A stretch of 12,770 bases of DNA, taken from Candidatus Omnitrophota bacterium. GTDB taxonomy: Bacteria > Omnitrophota > Koll11 > Pluralincolimonadales > Pluralincolimonadaceae. The notes beneath the pieces are model-generated. The model worked only from the letters and a program-made list of their open reading frames with translations, was not told where the DNA came from and did not search any database. The stretch's first letter is position 1, and every line of letters begins with the position of its first letter. The DNA is taken from assembly GCA_022709465.1 (NCBI GenBank), contig JAKLIT010000030.1, positions 1 through 12,770 of the forward strand. Direction: 5' to 3'. Below, in pieces: positions 6,784 through 12,770 of the stretch. The position numbers were made by a program, and so were the translations under genes.

Positions 6784-7685
6784 TAAAAATCTCCTATTAT
6801 TTTAACTTCTAATTTTAACATAATTTGCTGATCTTTAAAAACCTTTTTTTGTATTTCTTCGATAAGTGCCCGGACATCCGCTGCCGAGGCCTTCCCGTTA
6901 TTGACTATGAAATTCGCGTGTTTTTCGGATAGCACCGCATCCCCCGACTTTGCCCCCCTGAGGCCGCTCTTCTCTATTACTTGCCACGCGGGCGCAGCCC
7001 CGGACGGATTAAGGAATATGCTTCCGACGCTCGGCCGGCCCAGGTCCTGCGTCTGCCTCTTTTTTTCGAAGTTCCTGTTGATCTCCGCCTCGATATCCGC
7101 CTTGGGCTTCCTGTCGAGCCTGAATTTCGCGCAGATAAGCACCGCGTCCCCGAAATCCGATCCGCGATATTTGAACTTAAGCTCGCTCTTGCCGAGTGTC
7201 GACTTCTCGAGCCCTTTTATGAGCGTGACTTCCTCGACACGGTCGCCTATTGACTTGGTCGGCCATCCCGCATTCATGGTGATAGCGCCGCCGAGGGTGC
7301 CCGGTATGCCGGCAAGGAACTCGAGCCCTCCGAGGCCTTCGGCCGCGGCCTTTTTAAGGAACTCGCTTACTTTCATCCCGCAGCCGGCGGATGCGTATTC
7401 CCCCTCGAATGACAGCCCGTGGAATGCCGGCGCGTTCAGCGACACGACGAACCCGCGCAAGCCCTTGTCGCCGACAAGCAGCTTGCTTCCGCCGCCGATC
7501 ACGAAGACGCCCATCTTATGTTCCGCGGCGTAACGCAGGACTGCCAGCAGGTCGTCGGCATCCGACGGATATACGAAGACCTCCGCGGGCCCGCCTATCC
7601 TAAAAGACGTGTGGCGGGACATCGGCTCCTCGAATTTTATGACCCCTTTAATTACGGGTTTCAGGTCTTCTTTTCTGACCGGCAT
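6783..7685 (-). CDS. murB: UDP-N-acetylenolpyruvoylglucosamine reductase
   Basis: FAD enzyme that reduces UDP-GlcNAc-enolpyruvate to UDP-MurNAc with NADPH (cytoplasm). At 300 residues it is a type II MurB, lacking the extra loop of the E. coli form. Landmarks: RHTSFRIGGPAEVF (24-37), the FAD loop GGGSKLLV (64-71; most homologues have Asn where K68 is), AGIPGTLGGAITMNAG (125-140), YRGSDF (173-178), GSIFLNP (221-227) with the catalytic Ser at 222, EKHANFIVNNGKASAADV (254-271), and the C-terminal Glu of LEVKII (E293). The ATG at 7685 overlaps the end of murC by 25 bp and is preceded by GGAGA at 5 nt spacing. murC and murB are separate here, not fused as in some lineages. Confidence 0.96.
   Translation of the reverse strand: MPVRKEDLKPVIKGVIKFEEPMSRHTSFRIGGPAEVFVYPSDADDLLAVLRYAAEHKMGVFVIGGGSKLLVGDKGLRGFVVSLNAPAFHGLSFEGEYASAGCGMKVSEFLKKAAAEGLGGLEFLAGIPGTLGGAITMNAGWPTKSIGDRVEEVTLIKGLEKSTLGKSELKFKYRGSDFGDAVLICAKFRLDRKPKADIEAEINRNFEKKRQTQDLGRPSVGSIFLNPSGAAPAWQVIEKSGLRGAKSGDAVLSEKHANFIVNNGKASAADVRALIEEIQKKVFKDQQIMLKLEVKIIGDF
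6790..6795 (-). promoter_or_regulatory. Ribosome binding site of ddl, supports GTG start
   Basis: On the minus strand AGGAGA lies in the last codons of murB, 6 nt before the GTG at 6783. This ideal spacing decides for the GTG over the ATG at 6768. Confidence 0.75.
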
Positions 7686-9070
7686 CCTTTTCTCCGTGGT
7701 TTGAGCGGCAGGTCGCGGGCGAGATCGTCCGCTATGCAGGTTATGTCCCCCGCCCCCATCATTAGCACCATATCGCCGCGCTTTATCTCTTTCAGCAGCA
7801 TGTCTTTCAATTCCTTCTTATGGACATACGAGACGTCCCTGTGGCCGCGCGCGCGGACCTCTTCATATATGCTCCTGCCCGAGACATTATCAAGCTCTTC
7901 TTCGGAAGCCGCATATATGTCGGTAAGCACCACCTTGTCGGCCGCGTCGAAGCACCTGCCGAACTGGTCCCTCAGGTATTTGGTCCGAGAGAACCTGTGC
8001 GGCTGGAACGCGACGATAAGCCGCTTCGGCTTCCAGTTCCTCGCGGCTGCAATCGTCGCCCTTATCTCGGACGGGTGGTGAGCGTAATCGTCTATGACCT
8101 TTACGCCGTTGCCTGAATACTTGACCTGGAACCTGCGGGCCGCGCCCGTGAAATCCTCGACCGCCGATTTCACCGTATTAAAATCCAGCCCGAGCTCGAG
8201 CGCTACGGCAAAAGCCGCGAGCGCGTTCGAGACGTTGTGTATACCCGGTATGTTTATTGCGGCGGCGCCGAGCCTCCGGCCGCGGTAGACGACCTCAAAC
8301 TCTGAATGCGAATCATGCATTACCACATTATCGGGATATATATGGTTCTCCTTCGAAAGGCCGAACAGGAACACCTCCTTACCGCATCCGCGCAGCGCCC
8401 TCCTGAGGTTTTCGCAGTCGCCGCACGCGAAGAGTTTTCCGCCTGCCTTTATCTTATCTATGAACTTCAGGTACCACGAGATTATCTCCCCCATATTACG
8501 GTAATAATCCATATGCTCCGCGTCTATGTTCGTCACGACGCTGTAGAACGGCTTCAGGTGGACGAACGAGCCGTCGCTCTCGTCGGCTTCCACAACGAAG
8601 TGCTTTCCGCCGCCGACCCTCGCGTTGCCTTCCATCGACTTCACCTCTCCGCCGAGTATGGCGGTAGGGTCGAGCCCCGCCCTGTAGAGTATATGCGCTA
8701 TAAGGGAGGACGTGGTCGTCTTGCCGTGCGCGCCCGTGACCGCGATGCCTTTCCTGCCGTTCATTATCAGCGCGAGCATGTCGGCGCGGTGCAGTGTCTT
8801 TATCTTTTTGTTGCGCGCGGCCTTTACCTCGGGGTTCTCGGGGGTTATCGAAGACGAAAATACGACTATGTCGGCGCCTTTTATGTTCTTCTCGTGGTGG
8901 CCTTCGTGGAAGACCCCTCCGAGCGATTCGAGCTTCTCGATGATGCGCGAGCGCCTGACGTCGGAGCCCGATACCTTATGCCCCTGCTTCAGCAGGACGA
9001 ACGCGATGGCGCTCATCCCTATGCCGCCTATCCCGATGAAATGTATATGCTTCTTCCCGTTTAATGTCAT
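7661..9070 (-). CDS. murC: UDP-N-acetylmuramate--L-alanine ligase
   Basis: ATP-dependent addition of L-Ala to UDP-MurNAc, the first peptide-stem step. The 469 residues are within the usual range. The three Mur-ligase domains are in order. The N-terminal UDP-binding domain has HFIGIGGIGMSAIA (10-23) and SGSD. The central ATPase has the P-loop GAHGKTTT (113-120), EADESDGSF (161-169) and NIDAEHMDYY (181-190). The C-terminal domain has DDYAHHPSEI (327-336) and FQPHRFSRT (355-363). The ATG at 9070 overlaps the murG stop as ATGA. The basic tail (about 457-469) overlaps the murB start. No key residue appears to be missing. Confidence 0.97.
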   Translation of the reverse strand: MTLNGKKHIHFIGIGGIGMSAIAFVLLKQGHKVSGSDVRRSRIIEKLESLGGVFHEGHHEKNIKGADIVVFSSSITPENPEVKAARNKKIKTLHRADMLALIMNGRKGIAVTGAHGKTTTSSLIAHILYRAGLDPTAILGGEVKSMEGNARVGGGKHFVVEADESDGSFVHLKPFYSVVTNIDAEHMDYYRNMGEIISWYLKFIDKIKAGGKLFACGDCENLRRALRGCGKEVFLFGLSKENHIYPDNVVMHDSHSEFEVVYRGRRLGAAAINIPGIHNVSNALAAFAVALELGLDFNTVKSAVEDFTGAARRFQVKYSGNGVKVIDDYAHHPSEIRATIAAARNWKPKRLIVAFQPHRFSRTKYLRDQFGRCFDAADKVVLTDIYAASEEELDNVSGRSIYEEVRARGHRDVSYVHKKELKDMLLKEIKRGDMVLMMGAGDITCIADDLARDLPLKPRRKGCRSEKKT

Positions 9071-10137
9071 GATATGGCGTCCGCCAGTTTTTTCGCCGCG
9101 TCAGGGACCGCGAACCGTTTCGCGGCCGCCGACATGGCCTTTAACTTTTCTTTGTCGTTTTTCAACCCGAATATCATCTCCTTGAGCATCTGCGGCGTGA
9201 GGCCGGCCTCTTCCATCATTATTGCGCCGCCCGCGTCCTCGAGGGCCGCCGCGTTCTTGTACTGGTGCCCGCCCGCGAACCTGTAAGGTATCATTATCGA
9301 CGGGATACCGAGCGCCGCTATCTCGAACAGCGCGGTCGCGCCGGCCCGGGAAACTATGAGGTCCGCTGCCGCATACGCGCTGCCTATATCGTCCACGAAA
9401 TCGCAGACGCAGCCGCTTATTTCTTTACCCTCGTATTTACCATAAACGTCATTATAGTTCTTCATGCCCGCGATATGGATGATATTGAGCGCGCCCGCGT
9501 CCTCCACACCCAGCAGGTCGAGCATGCCTCCTACTATCATATTGATCTTCTGCGAACCCTGGCTCCCGCCGAGTATAAGGACCGTGAACCTGCCCGGGTC
9601 GAGCTTGTAACGCTTCAGGGCCTGCTCCCTGTCCGCGCAAAGGAGCTTGCCGCGTATCGGGTTGCCGGTAAATACCGCCTTCTTCCCGAACGCCCTCGCC
9701 GTCTCCTTGAAGCTTATCCCTACGCGTTTCGCGAATAACGCGAGCATCCTGTTCGCGAGGCCCGCCTCGCAATTCTGCTCGTGCAGGTACAACCTCTTTC
9801 CGGCCATGGCGCCGAGAATGCAGGCCGGGAACGAGGCGTATCCGCCGAATCCGACTATGGCATCCGGCTTGAACTCCGACAATAGTTTGGCCGAACCCGC
9901 CGCCGCCGATATGAATTTCCCTATGAACCTCGCGAAGCCCGCGGGATCCCGCGCCAGTTTCGCGGCGGGCAGCAGCCGGTAGGGCAGGCCGAACGACCCG
10001 AACAATTTCTTTTCGAGCGGATGGTCGGTGCCGACGAGCAGGACGTCGCCTGTCCCGCGCGAATTAAGCTCCTGGGCGAGGCTCAATCCCGGGAAAATAT
10101 GCCCTCCCGTCCCTCCGCATGCTATAAGTATCTTCAA
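9067..10137 (-). CDS. murG: Lipid II synthase: undecaprenyl-PP-MurNAc-pentapeptide GlcNAc transferase
   Basis: GT-B glycosyltransferase on the cytoplasmic face of the membrane that adds GlcNAc to lipid I to give lipid II. The 356 residues are typical. Landmarks: the N-terminal glycine loop CGGTGGHIFPGLSLA (7-21, H13), GFGGYASFPA (96-105), LHEQNCEAGLANR (118-130), FTGNPIR (156-162), the second glycine loop LGGSQGSQKIN (189-199), and the UDP-GlcNAc site RAGATALFEIAALGIPSIMIPY (264-285) followed by GGHQYKNA. The start codon is TTG at 10137, directly after the ftsW TAA; there is no ATG near the N-terminus and the reading begins MKILIACGG, as expected. A GAGGAAGAG stretch in the end of ftsW could serve as ribosome binding site. 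Confidence 0.96.
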   Translation of the reverse strand: MKILIACGGTGGHIFPGLSLAQELNSRGTGDVLLVGTDHPLEKKLFGSFGLPYRLLPAAKLARDPAGFARFIGKFISAAAGSAKLLSEFKPDAIVGFGGYASFPACILGAMAGKRLYLHEQNCEAGLANRMLALFAKRVGISFKETARAFGKKAVFTGNPIRGKLLCADREQALKRYKLDPGRFTVLILGGSQGSQKINMIVGGMLDLLGVEDAGALNIIHIAGMKNYNDVYGKYEGKEISGCVCDFVDDIGSAYAAADLIVSRAGATALFEIAALGIPSIMIPYRFAGGHQYKNAAALEDAGGAIMMEEAGLTPQMLKEMIFGLKNDKEKLKAMSAAAKRFAVPDAAKKLADAIS

Positions 10138-11244
10138 TTATTGCTCTTCCTCGTATGTCGTCTCGCTGTATTTGGCGATATTCAGCAGCAGCGCGACGCC
10201 GATCATGTCGAAGACAAGCGACGAGCCGCCGTAACTTATGAAAGGCAGCGGCAGGCCTTTCGTCGGCATCGAGCCGGTCGCCACCGCGATATTTATTATC
10301 GCCTCGAGCGCTATCATGGATACGATCCCCAGCGCCGCGAGGTGGCCGAACAGGTCCCTCGCCCTCAACGCTATCCTGAACCCCGTCCAGATGAAAAGCA
10401 CGAACAGGATTATCACCGCGCCCGCGCCCAAAAGCCCGAGCTCCTCCCCTATTATCGAAAATATAAAGTCGGTATGGCATCCCGGCAGGTATAGCAGTTT
10501 TTGCCTCGACTGCCCGAGCCCCACGCCGAGCAACCCTCCCGAACCGAGGGCAATGAACGACTGGATTATCTGGAATCCCACCCCCTGCGGGTCCTTCCAC
10601 GGGTCCAGGAATGCCGTGATCCTCCTCATCCTGTATGCCTTATGGAGTATTAGGACCAGCAATATCGGGATCGAACCGACAATCATCGGGACGAGGTGCG
10701 CGAGCTTCATGCCGGCCACGAAAAGCATGATGAACGATACGATGCTTATCGCGACCGCCGTGCCGAGGTCGGGCTCGAGCAGTATGAGCCCCACGCTGAC
10801 ACCGAGCATTATCATCGGCGGCATGAACCCTTCCCAAAAACTGCGGATATCGCCGTGCTTCCTCGAAAGAAAATCCGCGAAATAGAGTATCATAACGAGC
10901 TTCGCGACCTGCGATGGCTGGAAACTGAGGAACGAGAACCTGAACCACCTGCGCGCGCCGGCTATCTCGCGGCTAATGCCGGGTATCAGCACGAGGATAA
11001 GCAGGATGAAAGTTATTATGAGGACCGGCTTGACGTACTTCTTCAATACGCCGTAATCCGCTGACATTATCATTAGCGAAGCGATGATGCCGATAAAAAG
11101 GTAGAGCAGCTGGCGTTTCAGGTAATACGCGCTGTCACCGAGGAATTCGTGCGCGTTTATAGCGCTCGCGCTGTAGACCATAACGACACCTATCGCTAAC
11201 AGCGCGGCAGTCACCATAAAAAGCTGGGCCCTGAGCCTCCTCAC
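10138..11244 (-). CDS. ftsW: Septal peptidoglycan polymerase FtsW (SEDS family)
   Basis: Polytopic SEDS glycosyltransferase that polymerises lipid II at the septum with its partner class B PBP. The 368 residues contain about ten hydrophobic segments. Signature stretches: ARRWF (97-101), FQPSQVAKL (108-116), LLEPDLGTA (155-163), DPQGVGFQIIQSFIALGSGG (218-237), the outer loop with HTDFIF (257-262) holding the catalytic Asp (D259), GEELGLLG, and MPTKGLPLPFISYGGSS (326-342). Position and neighbours favour FtsW over RodA. The conserved Glu of the usual LPExHTDF is Gly here (LPGCHTDF, G255). The start is GTG at 11244, overlapping the murD stop as GTGA; an ATG at codon 10 (11217) is possible but would truncate the first membrane segment. 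Confidence 0.95.
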   Translation of the reverse strand: MRRLRAQLFMVTAALLAIGVVMVYSASAINAHEFLGDSAYYLKRQLLYLFIGIIASLMIMSADYGVLKKYVKPVLIITFILLILVLIPGISREIAGARRWFRFSFLSFQPSQVAKLVMILYFADFLSRKHGDIRSFWEGFMPPMIMLGVSVGLILLEPDLGTAVAISIVSFIMLFVAGMKLAHLVPMIVGSIPILLVLILHKAYRMRRITAFLDPWKDPQGVGFQIIQSFIALGSGGLLGVGLGQSRQKLLYLPGCHTDFIFSIIGEELGLLGAGAVIILFVLFIWTGFRIALRARDLFGHLAALGIVSMIALEAIINIAVATGSMPTKGLPLPFISYGGSSLVFDMIGVALLLNIAKYSETTYEEEQ

Positions 11245-12557
11245 TTCTTCTTCGCCCCCACAGATAACGAACGGACCGCTTTCTTGAACACCCTTCCCCT
11301 CTCTTCAAAATTCCTGAACATGTCGAAACTCGCGCACATCGGCGAGAGCAAAACGCAATCGCCTTCTTCCGCTGCGGCAAAGGCCTTCCTTACCGCGTCG
11401 TCCATAGTCCCGGCAAAAATGTGCGGCGCGGCTCCGGCAAGCTGGCGCCTTATCTTTTCCTTCGCCTCGCCTATCAAGACGAGCTTCTTGACCTTTAAGC
11501 CGACGGCCTTTCTCGCCTTCCCGAAATCGCTTCCCTTGTCGTGGCCTCCGGCTATCAATATGACGGGCTTCACGCAGGATTCGAGCGCCATGACGGTAGC
11601 GAGGACCGTCGTCCCTTTGGAATCGTTTATGAACTCCACGCCGCGCTTCTGCGCAACGTGCTCAAACCGGTGCTCCAGTCCCCTGAAGCCCTTGAGCGCC
11701 TGCTTTACTTTTGCGGGCTTTATGCCGAATATCGACGCGACCCTCTGGCAGGCCAGGATATTCTCTATATTATGGGCGCCTTTTATCTTAAGCTCCTCGG
11801 GGCGGCACAACAGGCCGGGCAGGCCCTTCTTTCGCGAAAAGAAAACCGCCTTCGCTTTTGTCCGGGCCCTCAACCCTTTTACGGCCGGGTCGTCAAGGTT
11901 CAGCACTGCCCGGTCGGACTTCCGCTGGTTCGCGAAGATGCGCGCCTTCGCGTTGACATAAGCGCCGAGCCCGGGGTGCCTGTCGAAATGGTTCTGTGAT
12001 ATGTTCAGCACTACCGCCACATACGGCCGGAACTTCTTTACGCTCTCGAGCTGGAACGAGCTGACCTCAAGCACGACCACGGAATCCTTTGTCGTCTTCC
12101 TTATCTCGCCGCAGAACGGATTGCCGATATTCCCGCAGACGACCGCTCGCCTGCCGCCTTTTTTCAGCATCTCCCCGATAAGCGTCGTGGTCGTTGATTT
12201 TCCGTTGGTGCCGGTCACTGCGACTATCGGGGCTTCGCAGCACAGGTAACCGAGCTCTATCTCGCCGATGACCGGGACCCTGTATTCACCGGCCCATTTG
12301 AGGACAGGCGATCCCTCCGGCACGCCGGGGCTTATTACGACAAGGTCTTTTCCCTGTATGTATCCGCGGCTGTGCCCGCCGATCTCTACGGCGATGCCTT
12401 TCTTCTCGAGAAGGCGCTTATGCTCCCTGAGCGCCGGCGAATCGCCGGAGTCGGTCGCCCACACAACTGCGCCCTTCTTCTTAAGAAGAAGGGCCGCGGC
12501 CATCCCGCTTTTCGCGAGGCCGGCAACCGCCACTTTTTTACCCTTGAAGTCCGTCAT
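11241..12557 (-). CDS. murD: UDP-N-acetylmuramoylalanine--D-glutamate ligase
   Basis: ATP-dependent addition of D-Glu to UDP-MurNAc-L-Ala. From the ATG at 12557 it has 438 residues, the normal MurD size. Landmarks: an N-terminal glycine-rich loop ([12 protein letters not shown], 9-20), SPGVP (76-80), P-loop [11 protein letters not shown] (116-126), SSFQLE (166-171), [10 protein letters not shown] (185-194; homologues usually have Asp where N189 is), the lysine expected to be carbamylated (K204 in NAKARIF), GLEHRFEHV (293-301), NDSKGTT (311-317), GGHDKGSDF and [17 protein letters not shown] (405-421). The frame stays open up to 12641, but that upstream part is the mraY 3' end in another frame. 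The chosen ATG overlaps the mraY stop as ATGA and gives the standard N-terminus. Confidence 0.96.
   Translation of the reverse strand: MTDFKGKKVAVAGLAKSGMAAALLLKKKGAVVWATDSGDSPALREHKRLLEKKGIAVEIGGHSRGYIQGKDLVVISPGVPEGSPVLKWAGEYRVPVIGEIELGYLCCEAPIVAVTGTNGKSTTTTLIGEMLKKGGRRAVVCGNIGNPFCGEIRKTTKDSVVVLEVSSFQLESVKKFRPYVAVVLNISQNHFDRHPGLGAYVNAKARIFANQRKSDRAVLNLDDPAVKGLRARTKAKAVFFSRKKGLPGLLCRPEELKIKGAHNIENILACQRVASIFGIKPAKVKQALKGFRGLEHRFEHVAQKRGVEFINDSKGTTVLATVMALESCVKPVILIAGGHDKGSDFGKARKAVGLKVKKLVLIGEAKEKIRRQLAGAAPHIFAGTMDDAVRKAFAAAEEGDCVLLSPMCASFDMFRNFEERGRVFKKAVRSLSVGAKKK
12471..12494. repeat. 24-bp perfect palindrome inside murD
   Basis: The two 12-base halves are exact reverse complements, centred on TTAA at 12481-12484. 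It lies in the murD codons for A-LLL-KKK-G, where CTT repeats are followed by AAG repeats. There is no T-run after it and it is deep in a gene, so it is probably a by-product of repeated codons rather than a terminator. Confidence 0.7.
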
Positions 12558-12770
12558 CTCAGTTTTAAGGTCGATAAGCTTATAAGAGCGAGTATTATCC
12601 CGATTATCCAGAACCTGATCACTACCTTCGTCTCCGACCACCCTTTCATCTGGAAATGATGGTGGATCGGCGCCATCAGGAATATCCTCTTCTTGAAGAA
12701 CCTGAAGGACGCTACCTGCATGATCACGGAGAGGGCTTCCGCGACGAATATCCCCCCGACTATCAGCAGC
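12554..12770 (-). CDS. mraY: Phospho-MurNAc-pentapeptide transferase, C-terminal part (partial)
   Basis: Membrane enzyme that transfers phospho-MurNAc-pentapeptide to undecaprenyl phosphate, giving lipid I. Only the last 71 residues are in the window. They read [17 protein letters not shown], then [28 protein letters not shown], then a final membrane segment ending in LSTLKLR. The segment with the MAPIHHHF triple-His loop is the hallmark of MraY and distinguishes it from WecA. The TGA stop (12556-12554) overlaps the murD ATG. All four Arg codons are AGG or AGA and 7 of 11 Ile codons are ATA. The frame is too short to be found by length, but it is certain from these motifs. Confidence 0.96.
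   Translation of the reverse strand, partial: LLIVGGIFVAEALSVIMQVASFRFFKKRIFLMAPIHHHFQMKGWSETKVVIRFWIIGIILALISLSTLKLR

Noticed and set aside
8306..9064. Open frame of 252 codons on the plus strand opposite murC.
   Set aside because: Arg- and Tyr-rich translation typical of the complement of GC-rich coding sequence; no recognisable motif; entirely inside murC.
11284..11961. Plus-strand open frame of 225 codons opposite murD.
   Set aside because: Fully antisense to a complete murD with all catalytic motifs; no ribosome binding site or family resemblance.
12430..12452. Short GC-rich inverted repeat (CCGGCGA / TCGCCGG) in murD.
   Set aside because: Only 7-bp arms with a single-base spacer in GC-rich coding sequence; expected by chance.
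12471..12494. Factor-independent terminator at the murD palindrome.
   Set aside because: No loop, no downstream U-tract on either strand, and it lies inside an essential gene.
12558..12641. Upstream in-frame extension of murD by 28 codons.
   Set aside because: This stretch encodes the conserved C-terminus of MraY in another frame, and the extended residues do not resemble MurD. The ATG at 12557 overlaps the mraY stop as ATGA.
1..12770. Search for tRNA, rRNA, riboswitch, CRISPR, insertion sequence or prophage signals.
   Set aside because: Nothing convincing was seen; practically all bases belong to the fourteen coding sequences.

Overview
The window is one uninterrupted run of fourteen genes, all on the minus strand, so it is read from right to left. 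Its core is a peptidoglycan and cell-division (dcw) cluster in the classical order: mraY (3' end only), murD, ftsW, murG, murC, murB, ddl, ftsQ, ftsA. After ftsA come yggS, proC, yggT, a purine nucleoside phosphorylase gene and the first 417 codons of ileS, which runs off the left edge. No RNA gene, mobile element, CRISPR array or factor-independent terminator was seen. The largest gap between genes is 13 bp, so there is no intergenic stretch to describe.

The genes work together. MraY and MurG make lipid I and lipid II; MurB, MurC, MurD and Ddl build the precursor and the D-Ala-D-Ala dipeptide; FtsW polymerises lipid II at the septum; FtsQ and FtsA belong to the divisome. YggS, ProC and YggT are a housekeeping trio (PLP homeostasis, proline synthesis, membrane protein) often found next to each other or next to division genes. 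Nearly every junction overlaps (ATGA, GTGA, TAATG, TAGTG) or abuts, which points to one long, translationally coupled transcript whose promoter and terminator lie outside the window.

The organism is a bacterium with ordinary peptidoglycan synthesis. Coding sequence looks moderately GC-rich, yet isoleucine is read mostly from ATA (8 of 10 codons in yggT). The gene order, compaction and codon pattern would suit an uncultured lineage such as Omnitrophota or a relative. That is inference from style, not something the sequence proves.

The most striking point is at the ftsA end. FtsA keeps its 1C domain, overall fold landmarks and C-terminal membrane helix, but all three nucleotide-binding motifs of the actin fold are degraded. 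The gene that normally follows it, ftsZ, is absent, and yggS starts inside the ftsA stop codon. Together these suggest a non-canonical divisome with a probable pseudo-ATPase FtsA. A second notable point is a purine nucleoside phosphorylase with Asp at the position that sets base specificity, where Asn is usual.
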